Shown here one piece after another: positions 34,508 to 42,893 of a stretch of DNA of 64,000 bases (the stretch's first letter is position 1; each line of letters opens with the position of its first letter). Both the position numbers and the translations under genes were made by a program. The notes below the pieces were generated by a model. That model did not search any database and had not been told where the DNA came from. It worked only from the letters and a program-made list of their open reading frames with translations. The DNA lies in assembly GCF_000281065.1 (NCBI RefSeq), contig NZ_AKKK01000067.1, positions 50,478 to 114,477 of the forward strand, given 5' to 3'. Origin of the DNA: Arthrobacter sp. M2012083. Lineage in GTDB: Bacteria; Actinomycetota; Actinomycetes; Actinomycetales; Micrococcaceae.

Positions 34508-36316
34508 GTGGATACCTCAAACAACGACCTTGGACGGCCGACGCCGGAAGAAGCAAACGACGCGGCGGAGAATACGGCAAGCCGGGGGCTTGGCGCTGTT
34601 CAACCGCAAGAGACCTCGAGTGAGCTGACTGTTGCCGAACGGCAAATCAACATCCTCCGGGACAAGCTTCGCCACATCGACCGCCAGTTGGCAGCCGCGA
34701 CCCAGAACAACAGCAAACTGGTCAGCATGCTGGAAACGGCCAAGGCTGAAATTCTACGTTTGAAGGGCGCCCTGGAGCAGGAGGGCCAGCCTCCTTACAG
34801 CTTCGGTACCGTGGTGCAGATCAACCCGCGGAAGCAACCGTCAGCAGGCAGTTCCGGGCAGGCGGCCACCGAAGAGTCCGTGGATATCTTCAACGCCGGC
34901 CGCAAGATGCGCGTGGGAGTCAGCCCGCTCGTCAACCTCAACCAGCTCGCTGTAGGACAGGAAGTCCTGCTGAACGAGGCACTCCTGGTAGTGGCCGGGC
35001 TCGGTTACGAACGCGCCGGCGAATTGGTCACCCTTAAGGAAATGCTGGGCAAGGACCGGGCACTGGTTGTCGGCCGAGCCGACGAAGAGCGTGTAGTCAG
35101 GCTGTCCGGGGCACTCCAAAGTGTTCATTTGAAAGTGGGCGACGCGTTGTCGCTCGATTCACGGACCGGCTATGCACTGGAAAAAGTCCCGCGCGCCGAG
35201 GTGGAGAACCTCGTCCTCGAAGAAGTTCCGGACATCACCTATCAGGACATCGGTGGCCTTGGACCGCAGATCGAGCAGATCCGCGATGCCGTGGAGCTGC
35301 CATTCCTCCATCCGGACCTCTACCGTGAGCATGGCCTGAAGGCCCCCAAGGGCATCTTGCTATACGGCCCTCCGGGCTGCGGCAAGACCCTGATTGCCAA
35401 GGCGGTAGCGAATTCGCTCGCTGCCCGGGCTGCGGAACGGGCGGGCAACACCGATCTCAAGAGTTACTTCCTGAACATCAAGGGTCCGGAGCTCCTTGAC
35501 AAGTACGTGGGTGAGACCGAGCGCCACATCCGGCTGATCTTCTCCCGGGCCCGTGAAAAGGCCTCAGATGGCAGCCCCGTGGTGGTCTTCTTCGACGAAA
35601 TGGATTCCTTGTTCCGCACCCGCGGGACCGGGGTATCGTCCGACGTCGAAACCACCATCGTGCCGCAGCTTCTCAGTGAGATCGACGGTGTGGAGCGCCT
35701 GGACAACGTGATCGTGATCGGGGCCTCAAACCGTGAGGACATGATCGATCCCGCAATCCTTCGTCCCGGTCGCCTTGACGTGAAGGTCAAGATCCAACGA
35801 CCCGACGCCGAAGCCGCAGCCGACATCTTCGCCAAATACATCACCACCGACCTGCCATTCCACCCTCAGGATCTGGCTGAATATGGCGGCGACGTGCAGG
35901 CCACCGTCGATGCCATGGTCCAGCGCACCGTGGAGGCCATGTACTCCACGGAGAAGTCCAACGAGTACCTCGAGGTCACCTATGCCAACGGCGACACCGA
36001 AATGCTGTACTTCAAGGACTTCAACTCCGGCGCCGTGGTCCAGAACGTTGTGGATCGGGCCAAGAAGTACGCCATCAAGGACTTGCTGACCAGCCACCAG
36101 AAAGGTCTTCGGATCGATCACCTGCTTCGGGCCGTGGTGGATGAGTTCCGTGAGCATGAGGACATGCCCAACACCACCAACCCGGATGATTGGGCACGGA
36201 TTTCGGGCAAGAAGGGTGAAAGGATCACCTACATCCGGACCATTGTCCAGGGGAAGGCAGGCCAGGAGCCCGGCAAGTCCATCGAAACCACCGCCAACAC
36301 GGGTCAGTACCTGTGA
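34508..36316 (+). CDS. arc: Proteasome-activating AAA ATPase (ARC/Mpa)
   Basis: Ring ATPase of 602 residues that recognises pupylated proteins and feeds them into the 20S proteasome. It has an N-terminal coiled coil (about 45-95, the Pup-binding part), two OB-type interdomains, and an AAA module with Walker A GPPGCGKT near residue 289 and Walker B VVFFDEMD near residue 360. It ends in GQYL, the C-terminal motif that docks on the proteasome alpha ring. The start is GTG 34508 after GAAGGGG. The stop overlaps dop by 4 bases. Confidence 0.96.
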   Translation: MDTSNNDLGRPTPEEANDAAENTASRGLGAVQPQETSSELTVAERQINILRDKLRHIDRQLAAATQNNSKLVSMLETAKAEILRLKGALEQEGQPPYSFGTVVQINPRKQPSAGSSGQAATEESVDIFNAGRKMRVGVSPLVNLNQLAVGQEVLLNEALLVVAGLGYERAGELVTLKEMLGKDRALVVGRADEERVVRLSGALQSVHLKVGDALSLDSRTGYALEKVPRAEVENLVLEEVPDITYQDIGGLGPQIEQIRDAVELPFLHPDLYREHGLKAPKGILLYGPPGCGKTLIAKAVANSLAARAAERAGNTDLKSYFLNIKGPELLDKYVGETERHIRLIFSRAREKASDGSPVVVFFDEMDSLFRTRGTGVSSDVETTIVPQLLSEIDGVERLDNVIVIGASNREDMIDPAILRPGRLDVKVKIQRPDAEAAADIFAKYITTDLPFHPQDLAEYGGDVQATVDAMVQRTVEAMYSTEKSNEYLEVTYANGDTEMLYFKDFNSGAVVQNVVDRAKKYAIKDLLTSHQKGLRIDHLLRAVVDEFREHEDMPNTTNPDDWARISGKKGERITYIRTIVQGKAGQEPGKSIETTANTGQYL

Positions 36317-37986
36317 CAGCAAGGCCCGAGGGTTCACCCGCAGAAAAGCTTCCCGCAGGCGGCGCCATGCGCGTCATGGGCTCGGAAACTGAATATGGGA
36401 TCCATGCACCGTCAGCGCCGGGAGCTAACGCCACCATGATGTCCGCAAGGATCATTCAGGCGTATGCGACCGTTACCCGTCAACGGGCGGCCGGCGGCGC
36501 GGAGACGCGGTGGGACTACACAGATGAGGAGCCGCTGCACGATGCCCGCGGTTGGACAGTGGATAGGGCAGCGGCGGATCCCAGCCAGCTGACGGACCAG
36601 CCGCCAGTGCTCGACGCCGAAGCGGTCGCCTTGGCCTACGGCCGCCAGGAGTTGGAACTGGACGGCGCTGACGAATCCGGTTCCCTGCTGATGAACATGG
36701 TCCTCGGCAATGGTGCCCGCCTTTACGTCGACCATGCGCATCCTGAGTACTCCAGCCCGGAGGTCACCAACCCCCGCGATGCCGTGGCTTGGGATGCGGC
36801 CGGTGACTTGGTTGCACTGGCCACAGTCCGGAAGGTCGCGTCCGATACCGCGCTTCCCCCCATCAACCTGTACAAGAACAACACCGATAACAAGTCCGTG
36901 TCCTATGGCTCGCATGAGAACTACCTCATGCCGCGCTCCGTGCCCTTCGGTGACATCATTCGTGGACTGACACCGTTCTTCATTTCCCGGCAGGTCATCT
37001 GTGGCGCAGGCAGGGTGGGGATAGGGCAGGACAGCTCAACCCCCGGCTACCAGATCAGCCAGCGGGCGGACTTCTTTGAAGCAGAGGTGGGGCTGGAAAC
37101 AACCATCCGCCGGCCCATTATCAACACCAGGGACGAGCCACACGCCACAGCGGACAAGTATCGCCGCCTCCATGTGATCATTGGTGATGCCAACCTCAGC
37201 CAAGCTTCGAATTTCCTGAAGTTCGGTACCACCGCCATGGTCTTGAGCCTTATCGAGGCGGGACAGGCTCCCAGGATCGAGGTCCATGAGCCCGTCCAGG
37301 CGCTCCAAGCCGTTAGCCACGACACCACCTTGGCCGTCACCGTGAGGCTGCTCGACGGGAGACGCGTGACAGCACTCGATCTCCAATGGATGTATTTCGA
37401 GGCAGCCGCCAAGCTGGCCCAGGAAACAGGCGTAGCAGATTCAGTTACTGGAGACGGCCATACTCATGAGGTTTTGTCCCATTGGGAGTCCACATTGACG
37501 ACCCTCGGTACAGATCCTGATGCTGCTGCCTCCTCAGTTGAGTGGGTGGCCAAAAAATCGTTGCTGGAAGGCTACCGAAACCGCGACGGACTGGCCTGGG
37601 ACGACGCGCGTCTCGGCTTGGTGGATCTCCAATGGTCCGATATCCGGCCCGAAAAGGGCCTCTACTACAGGTTGCTTTCCAGGGACAGGATGCGGCGCAT
37701 TGTCGACGACGGCGACATCACCCGGGCGGTCACCGAACCGCCGTCGGACACCCGGGCTTACTTCCGCGGCCGGTGCGTTTCCAGCTTCGGCAAGGACGTT
37801 GTCGGCGCGAGCTGGGACTCAGTGATCTTCGATGTTCCGGGGCTGGGGAAACTGCAGCGGGTACCCACGCGCGAGCCTTTGAGGGGCACACAGGCCCTGA
37901 CCGGCGCGCTCTTTGAACGCCACACGGATGCTGCTTCATTCCTGGCCGAATTGCTGGGTCAGGCGCCACCGCCGGCGAGGAGCTGA
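36313..37986 (+). CDS. dop: Pup deamidase/depupylase
   Basis: Carboxylate-amine ligase-like enzyme of 557 residues that deamidates the C-terminal Gln of Pup to Glu and removes Pup from substrates. The nucleotide site begins with MGSETEYGIH, and DHAHPEYSSPE, NNTDNKSVSYGSHENYL and the Arg-rich INTRDEPHA segment match the Dop/PafA fold. It is about 100 residues longer than PafA and has the early insertion typical of Dop (residues ~45-100). GTG 36313 overlaps the ARC stop. Its substrate Pup is encoded next. Confidence 0.95.
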   Translation: MTARPEGSPAEKLPAGGAMRVMGSETEYGIHAPSAPGANATMMSARIIQAYATVTRQRAAGGAETRWDYTDEEPLHDARGWTVDRAAADPSQLTDQPPVLDAEAVALAYGRQELELDGADESGSLLMNMVLGNGARLYVDHAHPEYSSPEVTNPRDAVAWDAAGDLVALATVRKVASDTALPPINLYKNNTDNKSVSYGSHENYLMPRSVPFGDIIRGLTPFFISRQVICGAGRVGIGQDSSTPGYQISQRADFFEAEVGLETTIRRPIINTRDEPHATADKYRRLHVIIGDANLSQASNFLKFGTTAMVLSLIEAGQAPRIEVHEPVQALQAVSHDTTLAVTVRLLDGRRVTALDLQWMYFEAAAKLAQETGVADSVTGDGHTHEVLSHWESTLTTLGTDPDAAASSVEWVAKKSLLEGYRNRDGLAWDDARLGLVDLQWSDIRPEKGLYYRLLSRDRMRRIVDDGDITRAVTEPPSDTRAYFRGRCVSSFGKDVVGASWDSVIFDVPGLGKLQRVPTREPLRGTQALTGALFERHTDAASFLAELLGQAPPPARS

Positions 37987-38065
37987 CGGATGCCCGCCAC
38001 ATGATTATTCGTGCCTGGCCAAAGCCGTCCGCAGCACCGGTCCGCGTGGCAATATGGCATTAGGA

Positions 38066-38086
38066 AGTCTCCGTCTTCAGGAGACT
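38066..38086 (+). promoter_or_regulatory. Hairpin in the leader of pup
   Basis: A perfect seven-base inverted repeat AGTCTCC/GGAGACT with loop GTCTTCA ends about five bases before the pup ribosome site (GTAGGGAGAAAG). There is no T-run, so it is not a terminator. It could stabilise a processed pup mRNA. Confidence 0.4.
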
Positions 38087-38105
38087 GACAGTAGGGAGAA
38101 AGAAA

Positions 38106-38309
38106 ATGGCAGCACAGGAGCAGCAACAACCGCAGTCACGGGACACCGAGACCGAAGTGGACGTACCGGAGGCACCGCCGGCAGCACCCGAGGCACAGGC
38201 TTCGGAAGCGACGCAGGGCGTGGATGACCTTCTCGACGAAATCGACGGCGTTCTCGAATCGAACGCTGAAGAGTTCGTGAGGGCGTTTGTCCAAAAGGGC
38301 GGCCAGTAG
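38106..38309 (+). CDS. pup: Prokaryotic ubiquitin-like protein Pup
   Basis: Intrinsically disordered tag protein of 67 residues. The N-terminal half is Gln/Glu/Pro/Ala-rich; the C-terminal half carries the conserved VDDLLDEIDGVLESNAEE helix that binds the ATPase coiled coil, and the protein ends in GGQ. The terminal Gln means Dop must deamidate it before PafA can ligate it. It sits between dop and prcB with its own ribosome site GGGAGAAAG. Confidence 0.97.
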   Translation: MAAQEQQQPQSRDTETEVDVPEAPPAAPEAQASEATQGVDDLLDEIDGVLESNAEEFVRAFVQKGGQ

Positions 38310-38388
38310 GCGGAACCGCCAGAGGATGTACTGCCCGGCCGGCGTGAGGCCGCCGGGCATCGGAATGCAGAGTCGAAGGAGTGCAGCA

Positions 38389-39198
38389 ATGCAGGACCCA
38401 TCAACCGGCCCCCTGGCCACCCAGGCAACGTCTTCTTTCACGGAGCATCTTCAACGCTCGCGTCCCGAACTCCTTCCATTCACTCAATCGTTACCCGCCG
38501 GCATGGTCCCGTCCTCGCCGCACGCCACCACGATCGTGGCTTTGACGTACGCCGGCGGTGTGCTGATGGCCGGAGATCGCCGCGCCACCATGGGCAACAT
38601 TATTGCCAGCCGGCACATCGAAAAGGTATTCCCGGCCGACCAGTATTCAGTCCTCGGCATTGCCGGAACTGCCGGCTTGGCAATCGATATCACACGGCTT
38701 TTCCAAGTGGAACTGGAGCACTACGAAAAGATTGAGGGCACGCTCCTCAGCCTCGTCGGCAAGGCCAACCGATTGGGTGCCATGATCCGCGGAAACCTGC
38801 CCATGGCAATGCAGGGTATGGCAGTCGTTCCACTGTTTGCAGGCTTCGACCACGTCTCCGGCGTCGGCCGCTTGTTCTCCTACGACGTCACAGGCGGCCG
38901 TTACGAAGAACAGGAGCATCACTCCGTTGGTTCCGGCTCCGTCTTCGCGCGGGGTGCCCTGAAGAAACTGTGGAAGCCGAATTTGTCGGAAGAGAACGCC
39001 GTGGCGGTGGCTGTTGAGGCCCTCTACGATGCCGCCGATGACGACTCCGCCACCGGTGGTCCTGACCCTGTCCGGAAACTATGGCCGGTGGTGTATACCG
39101 TCGACCGTTCCGGCAACCGCCGCGTCCCTGAACGGGACCTGGCCGCGATAGCCGGGGCCATTGTCGAATCGCGGGCCGCCGCAGGACGGGAGGCCTGA
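38389..39198 (+). CDS. prcB: 20S proteasome beta subunit
   Basis: Ntn-hydrolase of 269 residues forming the catalytic rings of the 20S core. A propeptide of 46 residues is removed before Thr47 in SPHATTIVAL, which becomes the N-terminal nucleophile. The conserved AGDRRATMGNIIASR follows, with the expected Asp and Lys-equivalent region, and then GIAGTAGLAID. ATG 38389 is preceded by CGAAGGAG. One base separates its stop from prcA. Confidence 0.96.
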   Translation: MQDPSTGPLATQATSSFTEHLQRSRPELLPFTQSLPAGMVPSSPHATTIVALTYAGGVLMAGDRRATMGNIIASRHIEKVFPADQYSVLGIAGTAGLAIDITRLFQVELEHYEKIEGTLLSLVGKANRLGAMIRGNLPMAMQGMAVVPLFAGFDHVSGVGRLFSYDVTGGRYEEQEHHSVGSGSVFARGALKKLWKPNLSEENAVAVAVEALYDAADDDSATGGPDPVRKLWPVVYTVDRSGNRRVPERDLAAIAGAIVESRAAAGREA

Positions 39199-39199
39199 C

Positions 39200-39907
39200 A
39201 TGACACAGCAGTTCTATGTCTCTCCCGAACAGCTGATGAAGGACCGTGCGGACTTCGCACGGAAAGGCATCGCCCGCGGACGTTCTGTCGTGGTCATCAG
39301 CTGCGCCGACGGCATCGCGTTGATCGCCGAAAACCCTTCACCCTCGTTGCACAAAATCGGTGAAATATACGACAAAATCGCCTTCGCGGCGGTGGGAAAG
39401 TACAACGAATTCGAAAGCCTCAGGCAAGCCGGCGTCCGCTACGCCGATGTCCGTGGCTATTCCTATGATCGCGAGGACGTGACCGCGCGCGGCCTTGCCA
39501 GCGTTTATGCACAGAGCCTCGGAGCTGTGTTCACGGCCGAGCAGAAGCCGTTCGAAGTAGAGTTGGCGGTAGCCGAGGTTGGCGTTACCCGGGAACAGGA
39601 CCACCTCTACCGGCTCACCTTCGATGGATCAATCGCGGATGAGAACGGCTTCGTCGTCATGGGCGGGCTCGCCGAGCAAATTTCCGACGTCGTCAACGGG
39701 GCTTGGGAGCCGGAGCTCAGCTTGGCGGGGGCCATGCGATTGGCATTGCGCGCCTTGGCCACGAACAAGGAAGTGGAAGAATTGCCCGCTACTGCCGTCG
39801 AAGCCGCCGTGCTCTACCGTGCTTCGGAAAGCAACCGCGGATCCCGCAGGGCGTTCCGGCGGCTGCTGCCTGATGACATGACCCGGTTGCTCACAGAGGA
39901 GAGCTGA
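39200..39907 (+). CDS. prcA: 20S proteasome alpha subunit
   Basis: Structural subunit of 235 residues forming the gated outer rings. It begins with MTQQFYVSPEQLMKDRADFA, the N-terminal gate and H0 helix, with ARKGIARGRSVVVI entering the Ntn fold; no catalytic Thr is present, as expected. ATG 39200 lies one base after the prcB stop, which ensures paired synthesis. The C-terminal tail is acidic (LLTEES). PafA starts one base after its stop. Confidence 0.95.
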   Translation: MTQQFYVSPEQLMKDRADFARKGIARGRSVVVISCADGIALIAENPSPSLHKIGEIYDKIAFAAVGKYNEFESLRQAGVRYADVRGYSYDREDVTARGLASVYAQSLGAVFTAEQKPFEVELAVAEVGVTREQDHLYRLTFDGSIADENGFVVMGGLAEQISDVVNGAWEPELSLAGAMRLALRALATNKEVEELPATAVEAAVLYRASESNRGSRRAFRRLLPDDMTRLLTEES

Positions 39908-39908
39908 G

Positions 39909-41273
39909 ATGGATAAACGGATTTTTGGCATCGAAACGGAATTCGGAATTTCCTATTCCAGTCCGGATTCACGCCCGCTGGCTCCTGAGGAAGTTGCACG
40001 GTACCTGTTCCGGAAGGTGGTCAGTTGGGGGAGGTCCTCCAACGTATTCCTCACCAACGGTTCACGGCTGTACCTCGATGTGGGCTCCCACCCTGAGTAC
40101 GCCACGGCCGAGTGCGACGACCTCGCCCAGCTCATCGCCCATGACCGGGCGGGCGAACTTATTCTGGATGACCTCGTGGATGAGGCCCAGGCCAGGCTCG
40201 CAGCGGAGGGCTTCAATGGCACGGTCTACCTCTTCAAGAACAACACTGATTCAGCCGGAAACTCCTACGGCAGCCACGAGAACTACCTCATACCGAGGCG
40301 CGGTGAATTCTCCCGCCTGGCCGAGATCCTGATTCCCTTCCTTGTCACCCGGCAACTGATCGCCGGCGCCGGCAAGGTCCTGAAGACCCCGCATGGTGCC
40401 ACGTTCGCTTTCTCCCAGCGCGCCGACCACATCTGGGAAGGCGTGTCCTCGGCCACCACCCGGTCCCGGCCCATCATCAACACACGCGATGAGCCGCATG
40501 CGGACGCGGAGTTCTACCGCCGCCTCCACGTGATCGTGGGCGACTCAAACATGTCTGAGACGTCCGCTCTGCTCAAGGTAGGCACTGTGGACCTCATCCT
40601 CCGGATGATCGAGGCGGGCGTCATCATGCGGGACATGCGCATGGAGAACCCCATCCGCAGCATCCGCGAAATTTCCCACGACCTGACGGGCAGCGCTTTG
40701 GTTCGGTTGGCCAATGGCCGGCAACTCACTGCCCTTGATATTCAGCGGGAGTACCTCAACAAGGTGACGGACTTCGTGGCCACGAACGGCGCCCACAACG
40801 CCCACGTACCGCTCATCCTGGATTTGTGGGAGCGGACGTTGAATGCCATCGAGAGCGGCGACACCAGCACCATCGACACCGAAGTGGATTGGGCCATCAA
40901 GAAGAAGCTCATGGACGGTTACATGCGCCGCCATGACCTCAGCCTGGATTCACCCCGCATCGCCCAATTGGACCTCACCTACCACGACATTTCCCGGCAA
41001 CGCGGCATCTTTTTCCTCCTGCAGGCGCGCGGCGCAGCACGCAGGCTGGTAACGGAAACCGACGTCAAAGATGCCGTAGACGCGCCACCCCAGACGACCC
41101 GTGCGAAGCTCCGGGGAGACTTTGTGCGGAGAGCACAGGAGCTTGGCCGCGATTACACAGTGGACTGGGTGCACCTGAAACTCAACGACCGCGCGCACCA
41201 AACGATCCTGTGCAAGGATCCCTTCCGCAGCGTGGACGAACGAGTGGATGCGCTCCTGGACTCAATGGGCTGA
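39909..41273 (+). CDS. pafA: Pup-protein ligase
   Basis: ATP-dependent ligase of 454 residues that joins deamidated Pup to substrate lysines. It shows the glutamine-synthetase-like site FGIETEFGISYS, LDVGSHPEYATAECDD, NNTDSAGNSYGSHENYL and INTRDEPHADAE, closely parallel to Dop but without Dop's early insertion. It completes the set arc-dop-pup-prcB-prcA-pafA on one strand. The stop codon lies inside a terminator hairpin. Confidence 0.96.
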   Translation: MDKRIFGIETEFGISYSSPDSRPLAPEEVARYLFRKVVSWGRSSNVFLTNGSRLYLDVGSHPEYATAECDDLAQLIAHDRAGELILDDLVDEAQARLAAEGFNGTVYLFKNNTDSAGNSYGSHENYLIPRRGEFSRLAEILIPFLVTRQLIAGAGKVLKTPHGATFAFSQRADHIWEGVSSATTRSRPIINTRDEPHADAEFYRRLHVIVGDSNMSETSALLKVGTVDLILRMIEAGVIMRDMRMENPIRSIREISHDLTGSALVRLANGRQLTALDIQREYLNKVTDFVATNGAHNAHVPLILDLWERTLNAIESGDTSTIDTEVDWAIKKKLMDGYMRRHDLSLDSPRIAQLDLTYHDISRQRGIFFLLQARGAARRLVTETDVKDAVDAPPQTTRAKLRGDFVRRAQELGRDYTVDWVHLKLNDRAHQTILCKDPFRSVDERVDALLDSMG

Positions 41274-41284
41274 CGAGCCCTTTT
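41267..41284 (+). terminator. Terminator overlapping the pafA stop
   Basis: A short stem GGGCT/AGCCC with loop GACG (41267-41280) is followed by TTTT. The pafA TGA lies at the top of the hairpin, so the proteasome transcript may end here. Confidence 0.6.
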
Positions 41285-41403
41285 AAGCTGGCTCCCAGCT
41301 TCACGGGCTATTCTGGATAGTGGTCTCTTCCCGAGATACACCTTGCTTGGATGCGCCACGCGTCTTTCCGAGTGTCCCTTTGCCCCGACGAAAGTGTCTT
41401 TTT

Positions 41404-42336
41404 GTGCGCCGACTCCTAGCAATACTTCTTCCCGCCCTCCTGCTCATTACCGCCTGCGGTGGGGAAAGCACTCCGGCCGCTGAGCCCACCAGCAAGTCAG
41501 TAGGTGACGTTTCCAAGCTCGACTCCCTAAAGGTGACGGACAACGGCAACGACAAAGCGCCCGCACTTGAATTCTCCAAGCCCCTGGCCGTGACGGGACC
41601 CACCGTCAAGGTGGTCAGCGAAGGCAACGGCGAGCCCGTCAAGATGGGTCAAATCGCCGACCTCGTTTTCGTCGCTGTGGATGGCACTGACGGCAAGACG
41701 CTTGAGGACGGTTACACCAAGGGCCCCCAGCCGATTGAGCTCTCCGAGCAGATGAAAACCGGCAATGAGCTGATCTTCGACGCCATCATCGGCGCCAAAG
41801 TAGGCAGCCACGTAGCAATCGCCGCTCCGGGCAACTCCTCGGCAACGGCACCTGCGTCCACACAACTGGTGGTATTCAAGATCGCCTCCGCCAAGGACGC
41901 ACCCGGTCTGTTGAGCAAGGAAGAGACTGAGCAGCTGGACAAAGACGGCAAGCTTCCCAAGGTGACCTTTGACGACAAGGGCGTACCTTCCGTGGAGATC
42001 CCCAAGACTGATGCGCCTGCCGGTCTTTCAGTCAAGGTCCTGTCCGAAGGCACCGGCGAGGAGCTCACAAGCTCTGACACGATCGATGCCAACTACAGTG
42101 GCTGGCGCTGGGAAGACAGCACCAAGTTCGATTCCAGCTATGACCGTGGAGAGGCCGCTACCTTTGGCCTGAACCAGGTCATCAAGGGCTGGACACTTGG
42201 CCTCACGGGCCAAAAGGTGGGCTCCAAGGTTCTCCTGACGATCCCGACGGATCTCGCCTATGGAGCAAACGCCGCTGCGCAGGGCAAACCTGCCGGCCCG
42301 CTGGTCTTCGTCGTTGAGATCACCGGCAAAAAGTAG
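41404..42336 (+). CDS. FKBP-type peptidyl-prolyl isomerase lipoprotein
   Basis: Exported lipoprotein of 310 residues. The signal peptide ends in a lipobox LITAC with the lipidated Cys at residue 18. Two FKBP-like units follow: a degenerate one (about 60-165) and a canonical C-terminal one (about 205-310) with FDSSYDRGEAATFGLNQVI and GSKVLLTIPTDLAYG. The start is taken as GTG 41404, which gives a normal signal peptide; the frame is open 84 bases upstream. Likely assists folding of secreted proteins at the membrane surface. Confidence 0.87.
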   Translation: MRRLLAILLPALLLITACGGESTPAAEPTSKSVGDVSKLDSLKVTDNGNDKAPALEFSKPLAVTGPTVKVVSEGNGEPVKMGQIADLVFVAVDGTDGKTLEDGYTKGPQPIELSEQMKTGNELIFDAIIGAKVGSHVAIAAPGNSSATAPASTQLVVFKIASAKDAPGLLSKEETEQLDKDGKLPKVTFDDKGVPSVEIPKTDAPAGLSVKVLSEGTGEELTSSDTIDANYSGWRWEDSTKFDSSYDRGEAATFGLNQVIKGWTLGLTGQKVGSKVLLTIPTDLAYGANAAAQGKPAGPLVFVVEITGKK

Positions 42337-42402
42337 ATCCCAGCCAGGTTCTGGCTAAGCTGGTTCCTGAAACCCCTTCGTCCCTTTCACTAAGGAGCAA
42401 CC

Positions 42403-42798
42403 ATGTCATTTGGTCAGCGTGACTTCGACCGCACCAAGCCCGAAATCGACTTCCCCGAAGGCGACGTCCCCACGGACCTCGTCATCACGGACCTCATTGA
42501 GGGCACGGGCCCCGAGGCCAAGGCCGGCGACACTGTGTCCACCCACTACGTCGGCGTTGCCTGGTCCACCGGCGAAGAATTTGATGCTTCCTGGGGCCGT
42601 GGCGCTCCGCTCGACTTCCGCGTCGGCGTCGGCCAGGTCATCCAGGGTTGGGATCAGGGCCTGCTGGGCATGAAGGTGGGCGGCCGCCGCCGTCTGGAGA
42701 TCCCCTCGGAGCTCGCCTACGGCTCACGTGGCGCTGGTGGAGCAATCAAGCCCAACGAGGCCTTGATCTTCGTCGTCGACCTCGTGGCTGTCCGCTAG
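42403..42798 (+). CDS. FKBP-type peptidyl-prolyl cis-trans isomerase (cytoplasmic)
   Basis: Single-domain FKBP of 131 residues without a signal peptide. It shows EGTGPEAKAGDTVSTHYVG, FDASWGRGAPLDFRVGVGQVI and GGRRRLEIPSELAYGSRG, the aromatic and Asp positions of an active FKBP site. It follows the lipoprotein FKBP after 66 bases with site AAGGAG, giving an exported and a cytoplasmic copy side by side. A strong terminator follows. Confidence 0.93.
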   Translation: MSFGQRDFDRTKPEIDFPEGDVPTDLVITDLIEGTGPEAKAGDTVSTHYVGVAWSTGEEFDASWGRGAPLDFRVGVGQVIQGWDQGLLGMKVGGRRRLEIPSELAYGSRGAGGAIKPNEALIFVVDLVAVR

Positions 42799-42812
42799 GA
42801 CTCTGGCTTTTC

Positions 42813-42859
42813 GCAAGGCGCGTTACCTTCCGGTTTTGCCGGCCGGTGACGCGCCTTGC
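42813..42859 (+). terminator. Terminator after the cytoplasmic FKBP gene
   Basis: A long stem GCAAGGCGCGT-ACC/GGT-ACGCGCCTTGC (42813-42859, one mismatch) with an inner CCGG pairing is followed by GGTTTTTAG at 42872. It separates the FKBP unit from pafBC. Confidence 0.75.
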
Positions 42860-42893
42860 TGCTTTCCCGCTGGTTTTTAGTAACGTAGCAACC

